From JABDGR01 sp964561455 (lineage in GTDB: Bacteria; Verrucomicrobiota; Verrucomicrobiia; Opitutales; JABDGR01), in the NCBI GenBank assembly GCA_964561455.1, contig CAZLPS010000004.1, positions 40,439 through 104,438 on the forward strand: a DNA stretch of 64,000 bases, given 5' to 3'. The notes below the pieces were generated by a model that was not told where the DNA came from, ran no database searches, and worked only from the letters and a program-made list of their open reading frames with translations. Below are positions 54,074 through 62,377 of the stretch, in pieces. The stretch's first letter is position 1; each line of letters starts with the position of its first letter. The translations under genes were made by a program, and so were the position numbers.

Positions 54074-54337
54074 CTAAATGAACCGATCCCGGCGCTGCTC
54101 CTCCAGCCACTTGCCGGAGCCGGTGCGCGGCGGATTTGAACCCCAGATTTCCTTTATCCACCGAGCGTGCATTTCGACGGAAAACCGTTCCCGTGTCGCT
54201 CTTTTGGGCGCCGAGAGGGCGCTTAGCGTGGCCACCGGCACGGCATCGCGAGTGACCAACAATTCCCCTTCCACCAGTAGCAGCTTTTCGACCTCAGGCC
54301 AGTGCTGGCGAATATTCCGAATTGTGACCGTTTTCAT
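54074..54337 (-). CDS. Phd/YefM-type antitoxin, orphan
   Basis: An 87-residue antitoxin-like protein. The N-terminus MKTVTIRNIRQHWPEVEKLL and the following ELLVTRDAVPVATL fit the Phd/YefM DNA-binding fold, and the C-terminal part is the usual flexible toxin-binding tail. Such antitoxins repress their own operon and neutralise a toxin. The cognate PIN toxin gene begins 7 bp downstream but is destroyed. Its retention may reflect regulation, anti-addiction, or recent decay. Confidence 0.8.
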   Translation of the reverse strand: MKTVTIRNIRQHWPEVEKLLLVEGELLVTRDAVPVATLSALSAPKRATRERFSVEMHARWIKEIWGSNPPRTGSGKWLEEQRRDRFI

Positions 54338-54396
54338 CCGATCAGCATGATTAAAACCTCACGGCCTTTCCAGCCCTGACCGGCGGGTCGTCCCAC

Positions 54397-54424
54397 TTCA
54401 TCCTTCATCCCTCATCCCTCATCC
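54397..54424. repeat. 7-bp tandem repeat, consensus YTCATCC
   Basis: Four consecutive heptamers (TTCATCC, TTCATCC, CTCATCC, CTCATCC) lie between the antitoxin and fabD. They use the same unit as the array at 20056-20090, although the loci are 34 kb apart. Confidence 0.8.
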
Positions 54425-55324
54425 TTCCAACTCCCCCCACTCGCTCGCCGGCTTGATCACAATCGCCTTGTCGATGCGCTTGGCAAATCCCGCCAGCACT
54501 CCGCCCGGCCCGCATTCATAATATTCGGTGACGCCGAGCGCCAGCGCCGCCCGCTGACAAGCCTCCCACAAAACCGGGGACACGATTTGCCGCACCAACG
54601 CAGTCTTGATTTCATCCGCTGTGCCCACTTCGCGACCAGTGACATTGGTGAAAACCGGAAACCGCGGAGCTCTAAAATCCGCGTCCTTGAGCACGTCCGC
54701 ATAGGCCGCGCTCGCCCCCGCCATCAACCGGCTGTGGTAGGCACCTGCGACTTTCAACGGTACTGCCATTTTAAATCCCTTCTCTTTGGCCAGACCCACC
54801 GCTTTGGTCACTTTGTCGGCCTCGCCGGAGACTACAATCTGCCCCGGGCAGTTCAAATTGGCCAAGTCGATATCACATTCCCTGGCCAAATTCTCCGCCG
54901 CCGCCCGGTCGCCGCCGATGAGCGCCGCCATGCCGCCGCGAGTGGCCTCACAGGCTCTCTGCATCAATTCGGCGCGCGCCGCCACCAGCCGCAGGCCCGT
55001 TGCAAAATCAATTACTCCCGCTGCCGCCAGCGCCGTCAATTCCCCCAAGCTCAACCCCAGGGCGCACGGGCAATCGGACAATTTGCCATGTTCCGCCAAA
55101 ATTTTCGCCGCGGCAAAACCGAGCACGTACAATGCCGGTTGACACACGCGGGTCTGCGTCAAGTCCTCTTCCGGGCCCTCGAAGCAGATTTTTTTGAAAT
55201 CGTAGCCCAAGATGTGGTTCGCCTCTTCGTACAGCGCCCGCGCGGACGCCGCGTTGTCATAGAGCGAGCGCCCCATGCCCACGCATTGCGCGCCCTGACC
55301 GGAAAAGAGCAGGCCTGCTGGCAT
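54419..55324 (-). CDS. fabD: Malonyl-CoA:ACP transacylase
   Basis: A 301-residue acyltransferase that loads malonyl groups on acyl carrier protein for fatty-acid synthesis. FSGQGAQ is at 7-13, nucleophile S92 in GLSLGE, R117 in AARAELMQ, and H197 in GAYHSRLM. The usual GHSLGE His before the nucleophile is Leu here. ATG at 55324 is chosen; 55354 is also possible. It lies downstream of a small L7/L12-like membrane-protein gene. No other fab gene is visible. Confidence 0.9.
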   Translation of the reverse strand: MPAGLLFSGQGAQCVGMGRSLYDNAASARALYEEANHILGYDFKKICFEGPEEDLTQTRVCQPALYVLGFAAAKILAEHGKLSDCPCALGLSLGELTALAAAGVIDFATGLRLVAARAELMQRACEATRGGMAALIGGDRAAAENLARECDIDLANLNCPGQIVVSGEADKVTKAVGLAKEKGFKMAVPLKVAGAYHSRLMAGASAAYADVLKDADFRAPRFPVFTNVTGREVGTADEIKTALVRQIVSPVLWEACQRAALALGVTEYYECGPGGVLAGFAKRIDKAIVIKPASEWGELEG

Positions 55325-55406
55325 ATGCCTTAACTGCCCGTTCCTGCCGCCCATGAAAAGGATAAAATTTTCCCGCTTCGCCAGGCCGCCCCGGCGTTAA
55401 GTAAAA

Positions 55407-55676
55407 TCAAGACGCCATCGCATCCACCGCATCCTTGGCTTCCTTCAAGCCGACGCCCTTTATTTCCCGGTACATTTTAATGGCCAAAATCTTTTGCTTT
55501 GCCTCCACCAGCCGCTTCACATCCTCCATCGTGGGCGTCTGGCCTTCTGGAGGCCATAGCCCGCTGGCACGGGCTCCTTGCGTTTTTTGCCACGAGACCA
55601 GCAGGGCCACAACGACCAAGACGAAAACCACGCCGCCAAAGATGACGCCAAAGATGACAAGGTTGGAAAGTCCCAT
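55407..55676 (-). CDS. Small membrane protein with L7/L12 C-terminal-like domain
   Basis: An 89-residue protein. Residues about 6-28 form one membrane helix (VIFGVIFGGVVFVLVVVALLV). Residues about 55-89 (ILAIKMYREIKGVGLKEAKDAVD) closely resemble the helix-turn-helix of the ribosomal protein L7/L12 C-terminal domain, which contacts translation factors. Stand-alone membrane proteins with this domain occur in many bacteria, with unknown function. It precedes fabD by about 80 bp on the same strand. Confidence 0.8.
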   Translation of the reverse strand: MGLSNLVIFGVIFGGVVFVLVVVALLVSWQKTQGARASGLWPPEGQTPTMEDVKRLVEAKQKILAIKMYREIKGVGLKEAKDAVDAMAS

Positions 55677-55889
55677 GCGATTGAATTGTCAGCTTTTCCA
55701 CGCCGAAGAAAAGGAAAAACGCGCATTTCATCCGGGCAAACGAGACCTATTCCAAACCCGCAAGTATAACCTATTTTAATTCAACGACTTGGGAAAGGGA
55801 ATGGCATTTGGCGCGCCCGAATGGAATTTGCCCCGAAATAATTTGTTCGTTTTGCCAACGGGCCGGCATCCTATAGGGTAAATGACACC

Positions 55890-58406
55890 ATGGATGACCG
55901 GGAATTATTACGCGATTACGTCGAATACCACTCGGAACAGGCTTTCTCCGAATTGGTGCGGCGCCACGTCAATCTGGTTTTCGGCACCGCGCAACGCATC
56001 GTGCGCGATGCGGCCGCCGCGCAGGACATCGTGCAGGCGGTCTTCATCCGGCTGGCCAACAAGGCTTGGACTATCCGCGACGGTAACGCCCTCGCGTCCT
56101 GGCTCTACCGGGCAACTTATAATGAAGCCTGCAACGCCGTGCGCAAAGAAAGCCGCCGCCGCCAACACGAGACCGAAGCCATGATCTTTGCCGACGACGA
56201 AGTTGCCACTCCGGCTGCTTGGGAGCGCCTCGGGCCGCTGGTGGACGAGGCCATGCAACGGCTCAGCCGGGTCGAACAGACCGCCGTCGTGTTGCGCTAC
56301 TTTGAAGGCAAGTCCATGGAGGAAACTGGCGCGGCACTCGGGACGACCGAAGCCGCCGCGCGTATGCGCCTCAGTCGTGCCATGGAAAAGATACGGAAGC
56401 ATTTTGCGCGCGGCGGGGTAACCATCGGCGCCAGCGCGCTCGTCCTCGCCTTCTCCACCCACGCCTGCAAAGCGGCTCCCGCCGCGCTAGCCGCCAGCGT
56501 GGCTCATACCTCCCTCGCCGGCGCCGGCTCTGCCAGCCTGGCCCAAACGCTTTGGCGAATTTTTACCATGAGCACGAAATCCAAAGTCATCCTCACCGCG
56601 CTGGTGATGGCAGTCGCCGCCGCCATTCCCCTCGAGGTCCAGCGCGAAGCGATCGTCCAACTCGAAACCGTGCAATCCCAGGCTGCGGCGCGACCGAGCG
56701 CCGGCGCCATCGGCAAACGGGCCGGCGGCACCGCAACCTTAGCCCAATACGAAGCCGAATTGAAGCGCATCCTTTCGATGCAAGGCGGCCTGGCACTGAC
56801 CCGCAGCCTCCTTGATTTTACCAGCGGCCTTGACGCCGCCAGTGCCCGCGCCTTGCTCGTTGATCTGGCCAAGTTGCCCCCGACCGATAAAAATAAACTC
56901 GCCCTTGGCGCTTTGATTGACCGGCTAGTGCACCTCGACCCAAAAGGCGCATTCGAACTCGCGAATTCCGTCGCCACCACTCATGGCCGGGAATTGATGC
57001 TCGGGATCCTCTTCGACACGTGGTCGAATATTGACCCGGAAAGGGCCCTTGCCGCCCTTGCTGATATAGCCCAACCCGCCTTGCGGGAGGCGCTCATCGG
57101 CCAGGTAATCGAAAACATGATTCGCAGCAATCCCCAGGCCGCCCTGGAAATGCTGCGCACCCTGCCCGGCAACAAAACCGCCCAGGACATTTACAGCAAA
57201 TTGTTCAATACCTGGGGCAGTCAGGATCCTGCCGCCGCCTCTGCCGCCGTATTGAGCCTTCCGGCCACCCAAAACCGCAATCTCGCCATCCTCGGTCTGG
57301 TCAATGGCTGGGCCACCGTGGATCCCGTGGCAGCGCTAACCTGGTCCGGCAACCTGCCCACGGGTGAGGCGCGCAATCAAGCAGTCAAAGCGGCCATTGG
57401 CGTATTGGCCCAGCAGGATCCGCAAGCCGCGGTCAATTTCGTGTCCAATATCACGAATTCCACATATCACAATCAATTGGTTCTCGATGTGGTGGACCAA
57501 TGGGGGCAGGACGATCCCGTTGCCGCCATGGCCTGGGTCCAGTCCTCCGTGACCGGCAAAACCCATGACGAGGCCATCGTCTCCGTCATCGGGCCATTAA
57601 GTCAGGTGGACCCACAATCCGCCGCCAACATCGTCGTGCAAATGCCCCAAGGCGGGGGTCGGCGGATGATGAGCCTCACCCAAGTCGCCAGTAACTGGGC
57701 CGAGCAGGACCCGCAGGCCGACCTCGCCTGGTTGCAAAGCATCCCCAACGCCACCCGCACGCCCATGATGATTGACGCCGTCAGCAGTTGGGCCAAAAGC
57801 GACCCCGCCGCCGCCACGGCCTACGTGGAATCCGTCCCGCGCGACGATCCGGCATTCCCCAAAATGGTCGCCAGCCTGGCCAATTCCCAAGCCAGCGTGG
57901 ATGCCAATGCCGCCATGGCTTGGGCGCAGGCTCTCCCGGCCGACGGCGGCCGCGACGACGCCATTACGGCCGTAATTGGAAAGTTAAGTGATCAAGATCC
58001 CGTCATGGCCGCCGCAGTTGTTCTCGCCCTGCCTGCCGGCACCGCGCAAACCAACGCCGTCCAAACTATTTCCGCGAATTGGGCCGCCGCTGATCCCGTC
58101 GCCGCCGCCCAATGGATTCTTACCGTCCCCGACGGTTATGTCCATGACACGGCCGTAACGCATTTCAACTCCGTTGTGCAACAGGATGATCCGGCCACCG
58201 CATTTAAGTTGGCTCTAACTGTCGGCAATTCCACCACCCAAAGCAACCAACTCAACCGCGTTCTCGGCTTTTGGTTGAAAACCGATCCCGCAGCTGCCGC
58301 TGCCACAGTGCAATCCGCCGATATCAGCGACGCCACCCGCACGCGGTTGTTGAATACTCTGCAAACCGGGACCCCTGCACCCGCTTCCTCCTCGGGCAAT
58401 AATTGA
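55890..58406 (+). CDS. ECF sigma factor fused to membrane anchor and Asp-Pro repeat solenoid
   Basis: An 838-residue protein. Sigma region 2 spans about 15-85 (FSELVRRHVNLVFGTAQRIV, DIVQAVFIRLA) and region 4 about 118-172 (LSRVEQTAVVLRYFEGKSM, MRLSRAMEKI). A hydrophobic Ala-rich stretch covers about 176-215 and a clear membrane helix about 232-247 (VILTALVMAVAAAIPL). About 15 repeats centred on D-P-x-A-A (30-37 residues each, often W-x3-DP) fill about 330-830, probably an alpha-solenoid. The part after Met227 is homologous to the whole next protein, so this is a sigma/solenoid fusion. Probably a membrane-tethered transcription regulator; no anti-sigma gene is visible. Confidence 0.85.
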   Translation: MDDRELLRDYVEYHSEQAFSELVRRHVNLVFGTAQRIVRDAAAAQDIVQAVFIRLANKAWTIRDGNALASWLYRATYNEACNAVRKESRRRQHETEAMIFADDEVATPAAWERLGPLVDEAMQRLSRVEQTAVVLRYFEGKSMEETGAALGTTEAAARMRLSRAMEKIRKHFARGGVTIGASALVLAFSTHACKAAPAALAASVAHTSLAGAGSASLAQTLWRIFTMSTKSKVILTALVMAVAAAIPLEVQREAIVQLETVQSQAAARPSAGAIGKRAGGTATLAQYEAELKRILSMQGGLALTRSLLDFTSGLDAASARALLVDLAKLPPTDKNKLALGALIDRLVHLDPKGAFELANSVATTHGRELMLGILFDTWSNIDPERALAALADIAQPALREALIGQVIENMIRSNPQAALEMLRTLPGNKTAQDIYSKLFNTWGSQDPAAASAAVLSLPATQNRNLAILGLVNGWATVDPVAALTWSGNLPTGEARNQAVKAAIGVLAQQDPQAAVNFVSNITNSTYHNQLVLDVVDQWGQDDPVAAMAWVQSSVTGKTHDEAIVSVIGPLSQVDPQSAANIVVQMPQGGGRRMMSLTQVASNWAEQDPQADLAWLQSIPNATRTPMMIDAVSSWAKSDPAAATAYVESVPRDDPAFPKMVASLANSQASVDANAAMAWAQALPADGGRDDAITAVIGKLSDQDPVMAAAVVLALPAGTAQTNAVQTISANWAAADPVAAAQWILTVPDGYVHDTAVTHFNSVVQQDDPATAFKLALTVGNSTTQSNQLNRVLGFWLKTDPAAAAATVQSADISDATRTRLLNTLQTGTPAPASSSGNN

Positions 58407-58461
58407 TGCACGCCCGGCGGTTTTTATGCGCAACTCCGGTGACATAGTTTGAATTCCCAAC

Positions 58462-60567
58462 ATGAATTCGAGAACCAAATTCATTTGGCCCGCACTCGTC
58501 GTAGCCATCTTGGCCATTATTCCGCTGTTTCTACAGCAGGAAAAAATCCGCCAGCTCGAGGCCAAATTGCCGCGACCAATCGCGACCGCCAAGAAATCTG
58601 CCGGTCCTGCGCTTCCCGACAACTTGGCGATGCTAAAAAGCATTCTGTCCATGAAGGACCCACTGACCATGTTGCGGAGCTTGACCGATTTCGCCAGCAA
58701 CCTCGATGACGCCGGTGTTCCCCCATTGCTTAATTATCTTGTCCAGCAGCCGCGGGCACCCACTAAAATTAATCTGCACCCCAACGCCGTCATCCCCGCC
58801 AACGCCAAGGTTACAGGCGGACCGTCGTCAAATGTCATCTCCGTTGCGCCAGCCCTGGACAATCATCAATTGGCTTTGACTCTCTTGCTTAACCAGCTGA
58901 CTCGCCTAAATCCATCCAGCGCGTTGGCATGGGCTAATTCGATTCCCAGCCTGCATGGGCGGGACGAGTTTATCGGAACGGTGTTCGGGGCCTGGTCAAA
59001 TGCCGACGCCACTTCAGCACTGGCAGCAGCCAAGCAAATAGACGACGGGCGTTTGCGGGAAGCTGTGATTGGCCGGATGGCGCAAAATCTAATTGGCACC
59101 AACCCGCCAGCAGCTATGGCCGCCTTGCAAAGCCTGCCGTTAAACAATGCTTTTACGGCGATTATTGGCCAAACATTTGCCAGTTGGGGCAGTCAGGATC
59201 CATCCGCCGCCCTGGCGGCGGCCCAAGCTTTGCCCGCTACTCGCGGTCGAAATGCGGCCGTGCAAAATACCCTCGAAGGTTGGGCCTCCGTGGATCCGCA
59301 GGCGGCGCTGGCCTGGGCCGGCAACCTGCCCAACGGCCCCGTGCGCACTGAGGCGGTCAATGCGGCCGTCGGCGTGTTGGCCCAGCAGGATCCGCAGGAA
59401 GCCGCGAGCTACGCGGCCAGTGTTTCCAATATTCCCAATCGCAATGCCATGATAATCGCAGTGGCCGCCAATTGGGCGCAAAACGATCCGCAAGCGGCAG
59501 CCGACTGGGTGCAACAGAACGCCTCTGGCGATACCTTGAATAAAGCCATGGTCGCCCTGTTGGATCCTCTCAGCAAGGTTGCTCCGCAATCAGCGGCAGA
59601 TTTCCTCAACCAAACCTCCAATTCCTTGGCGGATCTCGCGGCGATTCCGCAGATTTCACAAAATTGGGCCAATCAGGACCCACAGGCGGATCTGGCCTGG
59701 TTAAAGTCTTTTGCCACGGCCCTTGGCGTTGGCACCAACAACGTCAGGGCTTCCCTCTTCAACCAAACGGCCATTGACGCCGTCACCAGTTGGGCCGACT
59801 ACGATCCGGATGCCGCGACGGCCTACGTCCAATCGCTGGGTGCGGATGATCCGCAATCCAACCCATTGATGGCGGCGGTTGCGACGAGCCGGTCCCGGGC
59901 GGACCCCGTCGCGGCGGCGGCATGGTTGCAATCGCTGCCTGATTTTACGAGCCACCGTGCCGCCGTGGACAGCGTGGTGGCCCAATTGAGTTTCGTGGAT
60001 CCGCCGCAGGCGTTCAACCTCGCCATGCAGTTGCCCGCTGGCGGCGGCTGGCAGGCCATGGCTATCGGCAATGTGGTGGCGCAAATTGCTTCCGCGGATC
60101 CCCAGCAAGCGCTCAACTACGCCATGCAGATTCCCGCCGGCACCGCGCAGGATGCGGCCGTGTCCAAGGTGATTGGTGCCTGGAGCGCAACGGATCCCGC
60201 GACCGCGGCAAAATCGCTGGACACCCTGCCCGCCGGGCCCGCCCTCGAGAATGCCTCCCAAAATGTCGCCACCAACTGGATTCAGGCCGATCCCGCCGCC
60301 GCCGCGCAATGGATTATCACGATGCCCGCTGGCGGCGCGCATGACGTCGCGGCGCGGGAAGAAGTAAAGGCATTGACGGTCAATAACGCACCCGCCGCGT
60401 TCACGTGGGCGGCCTCCATCGGCAATACCACCATGCAGGGAAACCAAATGGCCAATGTTGTCCAGTCGTGGGCCCGAACGGATCCCGCCGCCGCTGCGGC
60501 TGCCGTGCAATCCGCCGACATTAGTGACGCGACCCGCACCCGATTGCTGTCCACGTTTCAAAAATAA
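58462..60567 (+). CDS. Membrane-anchored Asp-Pro repeat protein, paralogue without sigma domain
   Basis: A 701-residue protein. One N-terminal membrane helix (FIWPALVVAILAIIPLFL, about 7-24) and a short helix with IRQLEAKL are followed by about 17 Asp-Pro-centred repeats. Positive N-terminal residues suggest N-in, with the repeats outside the cytoplasm. It matches the sigma fusion from residue 227 onward, including the C-terminal SADISDATRTRLL. It starts 55 bp after the fusion gene. It may compete with or bind the fusion protein's solenoid; that is inferred. Domain family not recognised. Confidence 0.8.
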   Translation: MNSRTKFIWPALVVAILAIIPLFLQQEKIRQLEAKLPRPIATAKKSAGPALPDNLAMLKSILSMKDPLTMLRSLTDFASNLDDAGVPPLLNYLVQQPRAPTKINLHPNAVIPANAKVTGGPSSNVISVAPALDNHQLALTLLLNQLTRLNPSSALAWANSIPSLHGRDEFIGTVFGAWSNADATSALAAAKQIDDGRLREAVIGRMAQNLIGTNPPAAMAALQSLPLNNAFTAIIGQTFASWGSQDPSAALAAAQALPATRGRNAAVQNTLEGWASVDPQAALAWAGNLPNGPVRTEAVNAAVGVLAQQDPQEAASYAASVSNIPNRNAMIIAVAANWAQNDPQAAADWVQQNASGDTLNKAMVALLDPLSKVAPQSAADFLNQTSNSLADLAAIPQISQNWANQDPQADLAWLKSFATALGVGTNNVRASLFNQTAIDAVTSWADYDPDAATAYVQSLGADDPQSNPLMAAVATSRSRADPVAAAAWLQSLPDFTSHRAAVDSVVAQLSFVDPPQAFNLAMQLPAGGGWQAMAIGNVVAQIASADPQQALNYAMQIPAGTAQDAAVSKVIGAWSATDPATAAKSLDTLPAGPALENASQNVATNWIQADPAAAAQWIITMPAGGAHDVAAREEVKALTVNNAPAAFTWAASIGNTTMQGNQMANVVQSWARTDPAAAAAAVQSADISDATRTRLLSTFQK

Positions 60568-60697
60568 ACCGAAGCCTTGGGTAAATAAAGGACCCACTGC
60601 GCACCTTCCAATTTCCGAGCCCGGGTCAATTGTGCGCATCCGACCACTGCATCATTTTTCACCTAACTTCACCACGATCAACACCACCACCTTGCTT

Positions 60698-61603
60698 ATG
60701 TTTCACCCATTCTCCAATCCAAGCGTGCCCGCAATTTTAGCGACTTTAACGCTGTTCGCCTGCCCCAAAACCTGCCCCGGCGCGACGACCCCCGCCGGCA
60801 CGACCCCGACCTCACCGCCGCCGTTGTCAACCGCGGCCCCGGTGGCAGCAACCTATGCGATAAAAATCAGCCCCGATTGGAAAGTCGGCCAAAAATTCGG
60901 CTACGTGGCCGACGATCATTCCATTACCGCCGACGGTGAGGACGACATCCACTTCGACGCGGATGGGGAGGTCCTTGCCCTGCTGCCCAGTGGCAACCCG
61001 CAAAGGCTGGCCTACACCGTAAAAGCCTTGAAGGTCACCGGCGCGGATTTTCCCAAGGCGAAATTGCCTGTGGCCGGATCAAAAATCGTCATCGAATTCG
61101 CCGCCGATAACAAAAAAAGAGTGACCATTGATGGCAAGGCCGCCGACCCGGACACCGCTGATTTTCTGGCGGAAGTCCTGTGGATCACCATTCGCAACCA
61201 TACCGATCAGGAAATCTACGGGCCCAAAGCACCGGTGGCCATTGGCGCAAGCTGGCCAATCAATGCGGCGGCCTTTCTTGATTCACATGACGAAGGCGAC
61301 TCCCACTACGATAGTATTTCCGGCTCACTGACTTTGCAAAGTGTTGATGGCGCCAGCGACGCCCAATTGGCGGTTGTTTCCGGTAATTTGACGGCCAAGG
61401 GACAATCCCCGCCCAGCGACCCCGGCAGTTTTGCCGACCAGCTCAAATTCACTGCTTCCGCCCCCATCAATCACCACGGGGTGTTCAAAGAGATCATGAA
61501 CTCCACAACCACCTTCACCCCGCCGCCTTCACTCTCGAGCCTATTGGCCGGTGGCGCTTCAACCGTGAAAGAAACCGTCACGCAAGTAATCACCATGCCG
61601 TAG
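60698..61603 (+). CDS. Exported protein of unknown function
   Basis: A 301-residue protein with a probable signal peptide or lipobox (ILATLTLFACPKT, about 12-24) and a Pro/Thr-rich linker. The mature part is beta-rich: paired strands with many Lys/Asp turns (KISPDWKVGQKFGY, DIHFDADGEVLALL). A conserved-looking IGASWPIN resembles the core of exported Verrucomicrobia proteins of unknown role. The ATG at 60698 is chosen for its signal sequence. It follows the repeat protein by 130 bp on the same strand. Confidence 0.65.
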   Translation: MFHPFSNPSVPAILATLTLFACPKTCPGATTPAGTTPTSPPPLSTAAPVAATYAIKISPDWKVGQKFGYVADDHSITADGEDDIHFDADGEVLALLPSGNPQRLAYTVKALKVTGADFPKAKLPVAGSKIVIEFAADNKKRVTIDGKAADPDTADFLAEVLWITIRNHTDQEIYGPKAPVAIGASWPINAAAFLDSHDEGDSHYDSISGSLTLQSVDGASDAQLAVVSGNLTAKGQSPPSDPGSFADQLKFTASAPINHHGVFKEIMNSTTTFTPPPSLSSLLAGGASTVKETVTQVITMP

Positions 61604-61689
61604 TGCCGCCACCGCCGCGGTGCAATCCGCAGACTGAATCCAAGCCGGAAAACCCACCGCAACCAAGCCGAGCTTTTGCTTGATGTTAA

Positions 61690-62319
61690 ATGAAGTCTAA
61701 GAATCTCATCGTTGGCTCTTTGATTGTCGCCCTGATCGGCGTTGCAATCTGGTGGGCTTTACAGCCAAAACCCGTGTCGATCGTGAAATCCGCCGCAGAC
61801 CTGGTTTCCGTTTCGGGAGGAGTCGAAGCGCCCAAAGTTGCATCCGCGCCAATTGCCCTGGGCGTTGCGACCCCAGACGACCAGCGGGCGCAACCCTCCG
61901 AGCCTGCGTCTCCCACCCCCGCTCACGGTGCCCCTCAGGCAGAGTTAAAATCGGTTCTGGAAGACGGGGCGGATCTCATCCTGGCCGGTGACAATGTTAC
62001 CTTTGCGGAAAAATATATGCCGCCGCTATTACTTATCATGGTTTCCGCGCAGGACTGGGCCGAATTGATCCAGCAAGACCAAAAGGACAAGGTGAACCCT
62101 CGAGAGCGGCAATTTGCCGAGGAAGCGGCCCAAGCTTACCGGTCACTGGAAAGCCAGACGCCCGAGATGAATGCCGCCGGGGATGAAGCAACCTACCGGC
62201 TGACGCCGCTCCCAAATCCCCGCGACCCACGCAGCGCGGATGCACCACCGACGGATCCAGTGATTTTTAAAAAGATGGCGGGCAAATGGTATTTGGAGAC
62301 GTGGCCCCTGCCCTTTTGA
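61690..62319 (+). CDS. Membrane-anchored protein of unknown function
   Basis: A 209-residue protein. One N-terminal membrane helix (LIVGSLIVALIGVAIWWAL, about 6-24) is followed by a disordered Pro/Ala-rich linker (to about 80) and a small domain (about 85-209) containing MPPLLLIMVSAQDWAELIQQ and the C-terminal KKMAGKWYLETWPL. Similar short domains ending in GKWYLE occur in exported proteins of this phylum. Function unknown. It lies between two exported proteins on the same strand. Confidence 0.65.
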   Translation: MKSKNLIVGSLIVALIGVAIWWALQPKPVSIVKSAADLVSVSGGVEAPKVASAPIALGVATPDDQRAQPSEPASPTPAHGAPQAELKSVLEDGADLILAGDNVTFAEKYMPPLLLIMVSAQDWAELIQQDQKDKVNPRERQFAEEAAQAYRSLESQTPEMNAAGDEATYRLTPLPNPRDPRSADAPPTDPVIFKKMAGKWYLETWPLPF

Positions 62320-62377
62320 CGCTCCTCCATCTGCCCGGGTCGAAAGCTGCCAACGCCAAGAACCAAAGCTTCACACA

